This document shows positions 27,495 to 36,288 of a DNA stretch of 64,000 nucleotides, one piece after another. This DNA comes from an uncultured Burkholderiales bacterium (GTDB lineage: Bacteria; Pseudomonadota; Gammaproteobacteria; Burkholderiales; Burkholderiaceae_C): contig CAITYM010000014.1 of NCBI GenBank assembly GCA_903896615.1, positions 1 through 64,000 of the forward strand, in the 5' to 3' direction. Made by a program: the position numbers and the translations under genes. The notes beneath the pieces were generated by a model. That model searched no databases, had not been told where the DNA came from, and saw nothing but the letters and a program-made list of their open reading frames with translations. Numbering within the stretch: the first letter of the stretch is position 1; each line of letters begins with the position of its first letter.

Positions 27495-28490
27495 TTAAAC
27501 AGAGGGACCAAAAGGCAATACTTGAACAGGATTAAGAAGGCGATCTTTTCTAAATACCTCATAGTGCAAATGAGGGCCAGTTGAACGCCCAGTGGTTCCA
27601 ATTTCACCAATTTGGTCGCCTCTCTCAACCCTATCACCTTCAGCGACAAGTCGCTTAGACAAATGTGCATAACGAGTTACGAAGCCCTCCCCGTGGGCGA
27701 CCTCGACCACATTGCCGTAACTTGCATCCCAAGATGAGCGCACTACAGAGCCAGGTCCTGAGGAGACAACGGGCGTTCCTACGTTTGCGGCAAAATCCAA
27801 TCCTTCATGCATCGCCAAGGTGCCGGTAAATGGATCATTTCGAATTCCAAAACCACTCGTGATCCTAAAGTCTCCTTTTACGGGCACACCTGTAGGAAGC
27901 GTTGCGAGCCATTCAATTTGCTGATCCCACCTGGTATGTATATCCTTGAGAGCCTCTTGGGTTTCGTTAATCTCAGTCAGGGTCTTATCTAATTCCTGTC
28001 CCAACGGGAGCCTAATGAAGCTACTCAAAATTCGGGGCGTTACTAAAGGACCGCCCCTGCTATCGTCTTTGTTATGAGACCATTTATCTCTCAGGTTGGT
28101 CGGAGTGGCCATTTCCATAAAATGATTTTTTAAGGCCTCTAACTGCTTGATTTCTGTCACATTCGCTTGGAGTGAATCGCGCATCTTATCCAAATCCTCT
28201 CGGTAAATGGCCTCCATACGACGCTGCTCAGCCTCTGTAGTCACGCCCCCCATACTGCGCGCGAGTTCAGGGTTATATTCAACTGCGATCTTAAATCCCA
28301 CAAAATGCAACAAAAAACCAAGCAACAACAGCGTAAACGCGGCCACGCTAATGCCTGCTAACACAGTTCGCAAAGTTATCGAAATTGATTTCACAGAACC
28401 GGTAGGTCCTGATAGCCACATCAACTGCATTTGAAAAAATCTCTGATCTACAAAAATTGGGCCCTTAAGCGCGGCATCTAATGTGCTCAA
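27495..28490 (-). CDS. M23-family peptidoglycan endopeptidase, membrane-anchored
   Basis: A 331-residue protein. One transmembrane helix lies at about residues 44-68, then a coiled-coil-like periplasmic region, then a LytM domain. The zinc site is visible: the first His and Asp in MHEGLDFAA, and the HLHYE motif near the end, preceded by GFVTRYAHLSK and GTTGRSTGP. The full set of metal ligands suggests an active enzyme. The start is TTG 28490, or an ATG at 28430 that still keeps the helix. The downstream bactofilin gene probably scaffolds it, as in other bactofilin/M23 pairs. Confidence 0.9.
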   Translation of the reverse strand: MSTLDAALKGPIFVDQRFFQMQLMWLSGPTGSVKSISITLRTVLAGISVAAFTLLLLGFLLHFVGFKIAVEYNPELARSMGGVTTEAEQRRMEAIYREDLDKMRDSLQANVTEIKQLEALKNHFMEMATPTNLRDKWSHNKDDSRGGPLVTPRILSSFIRLPLGQELDKTLTEINETQEALKDIHTRWDQQIEWLATLPTGVPVKGDFRITSGFGIRNDPFTGTLAMHEGLDFAANVGTPVVSSGPGSVVRSSWDASYGNVVEVAHGEGFVTRYAHLSKRLVAEGDRVERGDQIGEIGTTGRSTGPHLHYEVFRKDRLLNPVQVLPFGPSV

Positions 28491-28673
28491 CGCCTAAGAC
28501 GAATGCGCCCAAAATTGAAGTCTTTTGGGCGGGATATCCATTCTATGCAATCCCAAAAAATTAACAATGAGAAATTAATGAATTCGAAAAATATATGCGT
28601 AAATATAGTAATTAAGGTTTAATTTAAGACGATTTTTGACGATTAAACAACCTCACGTGGCGGTTAAACTTTT

Positions 28674-29468
28674 TCACCAAACCCAATTTGAACTGTATAA
28701 AATAGCAGGTAAACTAGCCGCCCAAGCCCAGAAAAATCGGTTGAGCCCGAAAAATAAAAACACTAAAAAGTGAAATAGTAGCGCTACCGAACAAAACACC
28801 CAAGCAACAGTTACATTGGTCAGCGCTAGAGGCATCAAAGACTCCCACAAAATAAATGACCAGCTACACAAAATTGCAATTGGTTTTTGGGCCAATACAC
28901 TGCCCGGCTTTAAAGGGCCGTAGACCCCTGTATCTAGGAAAATGGGCATACACACCCCTGAAATCCACTCTTTACTGGTTAGCTTTACCCACCCTGACAT
29001 GAAATAGGATGTTATCGAATGAATACAGATGTACCAAAGGGTTACAACCCAGCCCATTGCCTCACCCAAGAATAGTGAGCCAGTTTGCCCTAAGACCAGT
29101 CCACAAGTTACAACCAGGGTCATAAAGTCGCTGCCCCCGTTGAAGGCACCCCGCCAACGAACTAAAAGTAGCAAATTTGAAAGAAACAAAATCCAAGCGG
29201 CCCAAATTGAAACCCCAAAGATTAATAAAACGACAGCTGTAATCAGTCTGAGTGCTAGGATGATCCTATAACCAGACTGATTCAGTAAAACATCGAGCAC
29301 TAAGCCAAGTAAATGCTGGGACTTCGGAATGTCTGCACGTTGAATTTTCCAAGACCATATACTTTTTTCATCTGTGTAGGGCAATAGTTTGAAATATTCA
29401 GCCGTTTGAACAAAAAGACTTAATGAAAATAAAATTTCAACTCCCCTAGATGCCACTAAGAGGTTCAT
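28674..29468 (-). CDS. HTTM-like multi-span membrane protein
   Basis: A 264-residue inner-membrane protein with about seven hydrophobic helices. The pattern RGAFNGGSDFMTLVV, then SGWVKLTSKEWISG and a final FGLNRFFWAWAASLPAI, resembles HTTM-domain proteins, which are related to vitamin-K-dependent gamma-carboxylase membrane domains. Function unknown. It overlaps the upstream gene by four bases (ATGA), so the two are translationally coupled. The assignment rests on visual pattern only. Confidence 0.6.
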   Translation of the reverse strand: MNLLVASRGVEILFSLSLFVQTAEYFKLLPYTDEKSIWSWKIQRADIPKSQHLLGLVLDVLLNQSGYRIILALRLITAVVLLIFGVSIWAAWILFLSNLLLLVRWRGAFNGGSDFMTLVVTCGLVLGQTGSLFLGEAMGWVVTLWYICIHSITSYFMSGWVKLTSKEWISGVCMPIFLDTGVYGPLKPGSVLAQKPIAILCSWSFILWESLMPLALTNVTVAWVFCSVALLFHFLVFLFFGLNRFFWAWAASLPAILYSSNWVW

Positions 29469-30337
29469 GACAATTCCCCTTCCCTTCCCCCGCTGTTAAA
29501 ACTTGCGTGGACAAAGTTTTGAGCATCAGACACATTGACTTTTAAGCCACTTGGTTGGGGTTTGGTAAATAACTCGATTCTCTCAATGGGTGAGATCATG
29601 AGTACGTGGACATCTTCAGTAAGTTGTGCTTGCTCGCTGAAGTGTCCGCGTTGATTTTCGTTTGCAGGATGAACTCCTTCCTGCGCACCCATTAACGCTA
29701 AATCTGGCAATCCATGAAATTGCTCCTTCCCCAAATCTGAGTCCTCATTTTGAGCTTGAGCAGAGACTAAGCGGGCTTTGATCTGCGGACTATTAAGCTG
29801 CAAACGAATTTCAAATTGATATTCCAACAAATGTGAGATGCCTAAGTTTGTCTCTCTACTCTCACTTTTTGACTGAAGTTTATGATCTTTTTGTTCAGCC
29901 CCTCGCTGAGCTGCAATCCAATGACGAACCCTTCGGTCCACCAATTGATAACTTACTAATTTTCTAGGATCTTCTTGATCTTGGAGTTCTTGCAAATCAG
30001 TGGACAAATGCTCAACTAAATTTTGATGTGCTAAATCAATATTGACACTTGGATTGTGAAACAAGCTCAGGACGCTTCTTTTGGCTCGGGGATAAATTAA
30101 ACTAAATTCCGTCCAATCGTTTGCGCCAGACTGCACCTGTGTATTTGATAGATCATTAGTGCCTAAGGTGCGGGTTCGAACAAACAGATTAGGTTGCCAT
30201 CCAAGAGAGTGGTAAAACTTCCAATTGGGGAAAAAAGCCCTGAATAAAAAAAGCCAAGGACCATGAACAGTTCTAGTGGTTACCATCAAAGTAGCCAATA
30301 AAACAAGAAAATAAAAAACTATAAAAACTCGGCTCAT
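29465..30337 (-). CDS. Hypothetical membrane-anchored partner of the HTTM-like protein
   Basis: Not recognised. The 290-residue protein has one N-terminal transmembrane helix (about residues 4-20) followed by a short aromatic stretch GPWLFLFRAFFPNWKFYH. A long soluble region, rich in Gln, Glu and Ser, follows and is probably periplasmic. It contains an apparently folded part (YQFEIRLQLNSPQIKARL) and a low-complexity part. No catalytic motif is seen. Its stop overlaps the start of the HTTM-like gene, so the two proteins very likely act together. Confidence 0.6.
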   Translation of the reverse strand: MSRVFIVFYFLVLLATLMVTTRTVHGPWLFLFRAFFPNWKFYHSLGWQPNLFVRTRTLGTNDLSNTQVQSGANDWTEFSLIYPRAKRSVLSLFHNPSVNIDLAHQNLVEHLSTDLQELQDQEDPRKLVSYQLVDRRVRHWIAAQRGAEQKDHKLQSKSESRETNLGISHLLEYQFEIRLQLNSPQIKARLVSAQAQNEDSDLGKEQFHGLPDLALMGAQEGVHPANENQRGHFSEQAQLTEDVHVLMISPIERIELFTKPQPSGLKVNVSDAQNFVHASFNSGGREGELS

Positions 30338-30688
30338 AAATACGGGAATATATACAAGAATATATAGACAAATATATACAAAAAAGGAAGTGAATTTGCA
30401 CCCAAATCCGAAAAATTTATTTTAAATACCTTCTACGCCTTTAGGAGCTGGGTAAAAACCAACTTTATACGCTTGAAACACCTCAATCCCAAGCCAATTT
30501 CATTAAAAAAGCAATAAGTCTGCTTTATTTCTTTTTCTCAAAAAAAAACTTGTCAAACACCAAAATTCGCCTGTAACTCTGAGAAAATTGATCCCAAGAA
30601 ACAAATGGACAGTGCTTGACTCACCTTGAGCGTTAAAGCTTCACAAAAAAAGAGTACATCCATTTGAACAAGTGAACAAATTCCCAAA
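30338..30688. other. Divergent intergenic region upstream of minC
   Basis: About 350 AT-rich bases between the HTTM operon (minus) and minCDE (plus). The left part contains three spaced ATATATA-type runs at 30350-30380 that may be promoter elements of the minus-strand operon. No gene or clear hairpin is seen. Confidence 0.5.
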
Positions 30689-31606
30689 ATGACGACAACA
30701 AAAGTCTCTAAAGCAACCCAGTCCTTTGATATAAAAAGTGCTCTCCTCTCGTTGGAGAGCGTCGTCCTTCGCTCAGATGATATAAAACAAGTAGAGACAG
30801 ATTTAGACGCGCGTTTTGCTAAGCACCCTGATTTCTTTGACAACGATCCTGTCATGATCGATTTGACGCAAATCCAAGAAAGCGCCGCATCTGCGGCCTT
30901 GGATCTTCCAATGCTTTGTCAAATTTTAAAGAAATACAAAATGAATCCTGTAGCGCTACGCTCCAACAACCCTACCCACCATGCATGGGCCGAGTTAGCG
31001 GGATTGTTTTTAATTACTTCATCTCAAATGCCGGCTGAGCAAAAAAAATCAAGTGCTGGCAAGACCTCCGCATCAACAGCATCAACAGCATCAACAGCAG
31101 CATCAGCAAACCCAAGCCCAATCTTGGACACTGAGCTTAATTCCTCGAGTAACAGTGCTACATCTAATACCGGCCTACAAGAGCAAGCAAATCTAGGTTC
31201 TCTTCAAAGCTCCCCCGACAAGTCACTCGAGAACAGTGCTGATCCATCCATAGCAGACCCCACTTTCAGCCTAAATAGTGCACTCATTGTTGACAAACCG
31301 CTGCGTTCAGGACAACACGTGTATGCAAAGGGAAGAGACCTTGTCGTGATGGCGATGGTCAATCCTGGTGCAGAGATCATGGCAGATGGTCATATTCACG
31401 TTTATGCGCCCCTTAGAGGAAAAGCAATCGCAGGCGCAAGAGGAAATAAAGATGCGCGCATTTATGCTTCTTGCATGGAGGCCGAGTTGGTTTCGATTGC
31501 CGGCATTTACAGAACCAGCGGAGACACGCCCATACCTAAAGAAGTTGCAGGAAAATCTGCGCAAATACGCTTGATTGATGATAAATTGGTCATGCAACCA
31601 AAGTAA
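30689..31606 (+). CDS. minC: Septum site-determining protein MinC
   Basis: Inhibitor of FtsZ assembly away from midcell. The N-terminal domain covers about residues 1-115. The C-terminal beta-helix domain starts at about residue 200 and includes PLRSGQHVYAKGRDLVVMAMVNPGAEIMADGHIHVYAPLRGKA and GARGNKDARIYASCMEAELVSIAG, which bind MinD. The linker between them is Ser/Thr/Ala-rich and unusually long, giving 305 residues against the usual 230-270. Part of it is encoded by a 9-base tandem repeat. First gene of minCDE. Confidence 0.95.
   Translation: MTTTKVSKATQSFDIKSALLSLESVVLRSDDIKQVETDLDARFAKHPDFFDNDPVMIDLTQIQESAASAALDLPMLCQILKKYKMNPVALRSNNPTHHAWAELAGLFLITSSQMPAEQKKSSAGKTSASTASTASTAASANPSPILDTELNSSSNSATSNTGLQEQANLGSLQSSPDKSLENSADPSIADPTFSLNSALIVDKPLRSGQHVYAKGRDLVVMAMVNPGAEIMADGHIHVYAPLRGKAIAGARGNKDARIYASCMEAELVSIAGIYRTSGDTPIPKEVAGKSAQIRLIDDKLVMQPK
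31070..31096 (+). repeat. 9-base tandem repeat in the minC linker
   Basis: The unit GCATCAACA is repeated three times in tandem and then degenerates into further GCA/TCA triplets. Because the unit is a multiple of three, gain or loss changes linker length without a frameshift. Confidence 0.75.
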
Positions 31607-31648
31607 ACTCTCGTTGTTATTTTATTTTTTATTAAAGGACCGAAATCC

Positions 31649-32464
31649 ATGACCAAAATTGTTGTAGTGACCTCTGGTAAAGGAGGCGTAGGTAAAACAA
31701 CAACCAGTGCCAGTTTTGCCTCTGGACTTGCCCTACGTGGACATAAAACGGTCGTCATTGATTTTGACGTAGGACTTCGTAACTTAGACTTGATCATGGG
31801 ATGTGAGCGCAGGGTTGTTTACGACTTTGTTAACGTAATCAATCAAGAGGCCACGCTAAATCAAGCCCTTATCAAAGACAAGCACACCGATAATCTCTTC
31901 GTTCTTGCTGCTTCTCAAACACGGGACAAAGAAGCACTGACTCAAGAAGGTGTTGAACGCATCCTGCGTGAACTTGCAGCTATGGACTTTGAGTTCATCA
32001 TCTGCGACTCACCAGCTGGTATAGAAACAGGCGCATTAATGGCAATGCACTACGCCGACGAAGCCTTGGTCGTTACGAATCCAGAGGTATCTTCAGTACG
32101 TGACTCAGACCGCATTTTGGGCATGCTCGGTAGTAGAACACTGCGTGCGATCAATGGGTCAGAGCCCATTAAAGAGCATCTTCTGATCACGCGGTACAAC
32201 CCCTTAAGAGTGGAGGAAGGCCAAATGTTGTCTATTGAAGATATTCAAGATATTCTTCGAATTCCACTGATTGGCGTGATCCCAGAGTCAGAAAATGTGC
32301 TGCAAGCTTCCAACCAAGGTGTACCTGCAGTTCACCTTAATAAAACAGAAGTATCAGAGGCCTATCTTGACGTTGTAGACCGCTTCTTAGGTGAGGACAA
32401 ACCTCTACGGTTTATTGAAGCTGAAAAGTTGGGGTTAATTCAGCGTTTATTTGGAAGGAGATAA
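31649..32464 (+). CDS. minD: Septum site-determining ATPase MinD
   Basis: A 271-residue membrane-associated ATPase that carries MinC to the membrane. The deviant Walker A is GKGGVGKTT at residues 10-18, with the signature Lys11. The switch regions are [15 protein letters not shown] and ICDSPAGIE. The C-terminal amphipathic membrane-targeting helix is [10 protein letters not shown]. An AAAGGA ribosome site lies just upstream. Separated from minE by two bases. Confidence 0.98.
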   Translation: MTKIVVVTSGKGGVGKTTTSASFASGLALRGHKTVVIDFDVGLRNLDLIMGCERRVVYDFVNVINQEATLNQALIKDKHTDNLFVLAASQTRDKEALTQEGVERILRELAAMDFEFIICDSPAGIETGALMAMHYADEALVVTNPEVSSVRDSDRILGMLGSRTLRAINGSEPIKEHLLITRYNPLRVEEGQMLSIEDIQDILRIPLIGVIPESENVLQASNQGVPAVHLNKTEVSEAYLDVVDRFLGEDKPLRFIEAEKLGLIQRLFGRR

Positions 32465-32466
32465 GT

Positions 32467-32727
32467 ATGTCAATCTTATCTTTTTTGCTGGGAGAGAAAA
32501 AGAAGTCCGCCAATGTTGCAAAAGAGCGCTTGCAAATCATCTTGGCTCACGAGCGCTCGGGGCGCAATGCAGCAGAACCGGATTACCTCCCAGAACTACA
32601 ACGCGATTTGATCGCTGTGCTGAGTAAATACGTCAAAATTAATGCAGAAGATATACGAGTCAATCTTGAGCGTCAGGATAACTTAGAGGTTCTAGAGGTC
32701 AAAATAGAACTTCCAGACTCACGCTAA
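32467..32727 (+). CDS. minE: Cell division topological factor MinE
   Basis: An 86-residue protein that stimulates MinD ATPase and gives the Min system its spatial pattern. It begins with [26 protein letters not shown] in the family pattern (membrane-targeting helix then MinD-binding region), followed by the dimerisation domain with [17 protein letters not shown]. Start lies two bases after the minD stop, with a GGAAGGAG-like ribosome site inside minD. It ends nine bases from the convergent methyltransferase gene, with no obvious terminator between. Confidence 0.97.
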   Translation: MSILSFLLGEKKKSANVAKERLQIILAHERSGRNAAEPDYLPELQRDLIAVLSKYVKINAEDIRVNLERQDNLEVLEVKIELPDSR

Positions 32728-32736
32728 GACAAATTA

Positions 32737-33555
32737 TTAAACTGTGCTCTGTGAAATCCCTGCATATAAACAAATTGCAGTTGCAGCGGCGACATTTAAA
32801 GACTCCTCCCCTGAAGGCTGAGCTATTTTGACCCTATGAGTAGCTAAGTCCAGGAGTTCGCTACGAACACCCTGCCCTTCATGGCCAAATACCCAGGCAC
32901 AAGGTGAAGGAATTTGTCCATTGAGTTGCAGTTCATGTAAATATGATCCCTCATGCGAACTCGTACATAGTAGCGGTATTTGTAACGAGCGAACATGATC
33001 CAATGTTGCAGACTCTATCAAACGAAGACTAAAGTGAGCGCCCATCCCCGCGCGCAGTACTTTCTCAGACCACAGCCCGGCTGTTCCTTGCAACGAAATG
33101 ACCTGCTTGTATCCAAAGGCAGCAGCACTTCTCAAAATAGATCCTACATTGCCTGCATCTTGTACCCTGTCTAAAACAACGCTTCGTAGCGTTGGATCTA
33201 AGGGCTGTACATGAGGGGGCGCAACCAAAAAACCTACACCCGTGGGCGATGGTAATGTACTAATTAACTTATAAAGATTATCTTGAATGATGCTTACCTT
33301 TGCGGCTTTTTTAAGCCACAACGGCGAAGCTTGTTGAATCACTAAATGAGTGGTCTGCGTGCAAACCAAATGTTCTATCTGCACACCTTTATCAAATGCT
33401 GCACTGCAAAGATGCTCTCCCTCGAGCCACAATTCATTTGAATCTTTGTAAGCTCTTGCGTTCGAGACTATGCCCCTAATCCTTTTGATCAATGGGTTAT
33501 CCTTAGATTGGATAATCTCTAAAGAACTCGGTATTCGTGCAGTATTGCTATTCAT
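32737..33555 (-). CDS. SpoU/TrmH-family RNA 2'-O-methyltransferase
   Basis: A 272-residue SPOUT methyltransferase. The N-terminal domain resembles the L30e-like substrate-binding domain (SKDNPLIKRIRGIVSN). The C-terminal knot has motif 1 LDRVQDAGNVGSILRSAAAFG, motif 2 VFGHEGQGVRSELLDLA, and motif 3 SLNVAAATAICLY. The target, rRNA or tRNA, cannot be decided. ATG 33555 is preferred over TTG 33579. In related bacteria such a gene often follows rnhB; here an outer-membrane protein gene and a RodZ-like gene lie between. Confidence 0.88.
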   Translation of the reverse strand: MNSNTARIPSSLEIIQSKDNPLIKRIRGIVSNARAYKDSNELWLEGEHLCSAAFDKGVQIEHLVCTQTTHLVIQQASPLWLKKAAKVSIIQDNLYKLISTLPSPTGVGFLVAPPHVQPLDPTLRSVVLDRVQDAGNVGSILRSAAAFGYKQVISLQGTAGLWSEKVLRAGMGAHFSLRLIESATLDHVRSLQIPLLCTSSHEGSYLHELQLNGQIPSPCAWVFGHEGQGVRSELLDLATHRVKIAQPSGEESLNVAAATAICLYAGISQSTV

Positions 33556-33635
33556 CGCTGGATTATAGTAATCCTGCAAGCGTAGGAAAATGAGTCCCTC
33601 AATCCTAGCAACCCTAAAGCCCCATAATTCAATAC

Positions 33636-34775
33636 TTAATTTACCCCTGCCGCCAATCCCTCGCCCTTATTTACAGGGAGTTCTGTCAGCGTAAATTGGT
33701 GCTCAACCTCCACGGGCATATAAATTCCGTAGCCCTGGAAGTAAAACTTAAGCTGTTTTAAGTTATCGCTATAGACCTTAAATGGAGCTACGCCGTAAAC
33801 GCTTTGCGATGCGCCTTGAGCCATCGACAGCATAGACACTTTATTTTGCGCGTCCATTACACAAAGGTTAGACTGCGTAATTGCCATGATATGTACAAAA
33901 TTGCCTTGTTTGCTAGGATGAAGTGCGGACAAGCTTGGCGCACCAGATACCCAATGACAGGCTGAGTTGTTGGACTCTACTGCGATTGCGTTGTTGGAGT
34001 TGGCGTTTGTATTGAGGGGCAGATTCCCGCCTCCTTCAACGACATCAGCTTGCGCTAAAGTCGCAGCACCCCCCTCTTTGGAAGGAGATGAATTTACAGC
34101 GTTTGAAGTCGCACCAACTGGAGAATTGATACCCGATTTAATCGCTTCATCTCTGGTGTTTATCCAGTGTCCTTGGACCCAAGTAACTAACTCAGAGCCG
34201 TAATTGCTTCCCGTCTGCGTGCTATTTAGGTAAAAATCATAAACTAAGAGCGCAGATGCTAGAGTGCCCATTAGAACCCACAAGCCCGTTGAATGCCAAA
34301 ATGATATATCCAAGGGTTTTGCCGTTAAAGCACCCAAGCTGGAGGCTTTCCGAACATGCAACACACGGTGAAGGAAGGGCTGGTTGAACACAGCCGTTAG
34401 CCTCTCAGATAAGGTTTTTAAAAACTTACTTAATTCATTAATGAGGAATGAAAAAGCAGTCCTTAACCGGTTCAACAAAGAAGGGACAGGAGGCTTGAGG
34501 GGGATAATTCTATGTTTCGGATTACCCGGCATCTGCTCATGCACTTGGGTTTGTGGCTCGGTGAAACGAAACCCCAGTATAGAGAGCACTCTCTCTCCTG
34601 CTCGAAGCTTAATAGCCTCTGAGTAAAAGAGATTACTCCCGCCGTCCTCTAGTTGCCTGAGTTGCTCAACCGATAGCGAAGCCTTTCGAGCTAAAACCGA
34701 AAGACCTATGCCAGCTGATTGTCGCAGCGACTTTAAGGTCACTCCGTCTGATGATTGCCAATTCAGGTTACTCAT
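33636..34775 (-). CDS. RodZ-like HTH membrane protein
   Basis: A 379-residue protein. Residues 10-65 form a Cro/CI-like helix-turn-helix (VTLKSLRQSAGIGLSVLARKA and LSVEQLRQLED). A long, proline-containing linker follows, then a transmembrane helix near residue 175 (LWVLMGTLASALLVYDF). The periplasmic C-terminal part resembles the RodZ DUF4115 domain (SNLCVMDAQNKV, SVYGVAPFKVY, LKFYFQG). RodZ links MreB to the elongasome. It is not next to ispG, where the usual betaproteobacterial rodZ lies, so this may be a paralogue or a moved copy. ATG 34775 begins the HTH domain; the frame is open to 34883. Confidence 0.72.
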   Translation of the reverse strand: MSNLNWQSSDGVTLKSLRQSAGIGLSVLARKASLSVEQLRQLEDGGSNLFYSEAIKLRAGERVLSILGFRFTEPQTQVHEQMPGNPKHRIIPLKPPVPSLLNRLRTAFSFLINELSKFLKTLSERLTAVFNQPFLHRVLHVRKASSLGALTAKPLDISFWHSTGLWVLMGTLASALLVYDFYLNSTQTGSNYGSELVTWVQGHWINTRDEAIKSGINSPVGATSNAVNSSPSKEGGAATLAQADVVEGGGNLPLNTNANSNNAIAVESNNSACHWVSGAPSLSALHPSKQGNFVHIMAITQSNLCVMDAQNKVSMLSMAQGASQSVYGVAPFKVYSDNLKQLKFYFQGYGIYMPVEVEHQFTLTELPVNKGEGLAAGVN

Positions 34776-34902
34776 AGATGTTTTCTGTCCGCATGGACTC
34801 AAATCGTATAAGTCTAAAGAACACTTATGAAAAAGTGATGACGCACCTAAAGCACTTGAATTAGATGCCCTCAGTGTAGTCACAATGCATTCTAGTCAAA
34901 TA

Positions 34903-34960
34903 TAGACCCTAACCCCGCTTGCTCATCAAATCGAGTCTGATTGAGTGGTGCTGGGGTCTA
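34903..34960. terminator. Possible hairpin after the small outer-membrane protein gene
   Basis: The arms TAGACCC (34903-34909) and GGGTCTA (34954-34960) are exact inverted repeats, with further partial pairing of ACCCC with GGGGT and CTCA with TGAG inside. It lies just past the stop of the minus-strand gene. It lacks a strong T-run, so it may be an mRNA-stabilising hairpin rather than an intrinsic terminator. Confidence 0.35.
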
Positions 34961-34965
34961 CCTTA

Positions 34966-35487
34966 TTAGAATTTGATGATCAAACCAGTTTGAACAACAT
35001 TGGAGCGCTCATCGCTTAAAACGCCTGTTCCGTTAAAGCGGGTAGCTTCTAATTTCAGTGAGTACAACTTTGAGAGATCATACGCAGCCTCACCACCAAC
35101 AATCCAACCGTTTCCAGACCTATCCACTTCAACCGCGTGCCCAACGCCCATTACGGCCCCAAACTCAAAACGACCTACCGTGAACAGCTCCTTAACCCCC
35201 TTGAGAATAGCGACATTTGAGCCTACATCGCCTTGACGCCCAGCTGAATATTCACCCACAATTTTGAAACCAGACTCACCCAAAGGCAATGCAGCAGAAA
35301 ATGCCGCCAAGCCTTTACCTGATCCTGAATCGTAGCCCCCGTCAATACCGAGTTGAAAGGTTGACTCGCGTTCATATTCAATTGCACCCGTTGCACCCTC
35401 GGAAGCACCTTCCTTGGACGGCGCGGCTTCATGCGCATAGGCACCAAAAGCCATGGACAGGGCAATTAAAAGTAGTGTTTTTTTCAT
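34966..35487 (-). CDS. Small outer-membrane beta-barrel-like protein
   Basis: A 173-residue protein with a signal peptide (residues 1-18, ending in GAYAH). A Glu/Ala/Gly-rich segment and about eight amphipathic beta strands follow, ending in TGLIIKF with a C-terminal Phe. This is the layout of small barrels of the OmpW/OmpX size class, but I recognise no specific family. ATG 35487 starts the signal peptide; a GTG 12 bases earlier is in frame. Encoded between rnhB and the RodZ-like gene. Confidence 0.65.
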   Translation of the reverse strand: MKKTLLLIALSMAFGAYAHEAAPSKEGASEGATGAIEYERESTFQLGIDGGYDSGSGKGLAAFSAALPLGESGFKIVGEYSAGRQGDVGSNVAILKGVKELFTVGRFEFGAVMGVGHAVEVDRSGNGWIVGGEAAYDLSKLYSLKLEATRFNGTGVLSDERSNVVQTGLIIKF

Positions 35488-35670
35488 AAAGGTTCTCACT
35501 TATCGAACAAGTTTCAACAAAATCAACTGTTTAGAAGATTAACTACTATTCAGATCGACTTGAATTATTGAAACTTGAGCCTAAGAGTGAACCATAAGTA
35601 ACTCCTTGCAAAATCAGGCAATGCAATTAAATACTAATTTAGTACTAATACGGGGTTGTTTTTAAAAAAA

Positions 35671-36288
35671 TTAATGAGCCGAGCTTCGTATCACGGCCAT
35701 CACAGGGGCAAAGGATCGGCGATGCCAAGGCGTTGCCCCGTAAACCTTTAATGCCTGCATGTGTATTTTGGTGCCGTACCCTTTGTGTTTTGCAAAACCG
35801 TAAAGAGGAAATTCGGCGTCTAACTTTGCACACCAATGATCACGACTGACTTTGGCAAGAATTGATGCCGCAGAAATGCAATCTAAAAGTGAGTCTCCTT
35901 TGACAACGAATTGCGCAGGCATAGCTAGCTTTGGAACTCTGTTGCCGTCAACCCAAACACGCTTAGGAACGACTTGCAAGCCCTGAACTGCGCGTGTCAT
36001 TGCAAGCATTGTGGCCTGCAAAATATTCAATTCATCAATTTCCTGTGCACTCGCCTGAGCCACGCAAAAGGCAACAGCCTTAGACCTAATTTCTGCATCT
36101 AAGAGCTCCCTTTTTTGCGCACTTAGTTTCTTTGAGTCCGCTAAGCCCGATATGGGCTGTTGGGGGTCCAAAATAACAGCGGCCGCCATAACTGGTCCAA
36201 CTAAAGGACCTCTGCCGGCCTCATCAACCCCTGCTGCAAGCTCATTTGCATCAAAACCCAATTGCTTAAGGGTGCGAAGGTCATTCAC
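35671..36288 (-). CDS. rnhB: Ribonuclease HII
   Basis: A 205-residue enzyme that removes ribonucleotides from DNA. The catalytic [14 protein letters not shown] contains Asp22 and Glu23; the third acidic residue is in VWVDGNRVP. Near the C-terminus [14 protein letters not shown] is characteristic of type II. Start overlaps the end of lpxB by eight bases, so it is the distal gene of the lpx block. Confidence 0.97.
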   Translation of the reverse strand: MNDLRTLKQLGFDANELAAGVDEAGRGPLVGPVMAAAVILDPQQPISGLADSKKLSAQKRELLDAEIRSKAVAFCVAQASAQEIDELNILQATMLAMTRAVQGLQVVPKRVWVDGNRVPKLAMPAQFVVKGDSLLDCISAASILAKVSRDHWCAKLDAEFPLYGFAKHKGYGTKIHMQALKVYGATPWHRRSFAPVMAVIRSSAH

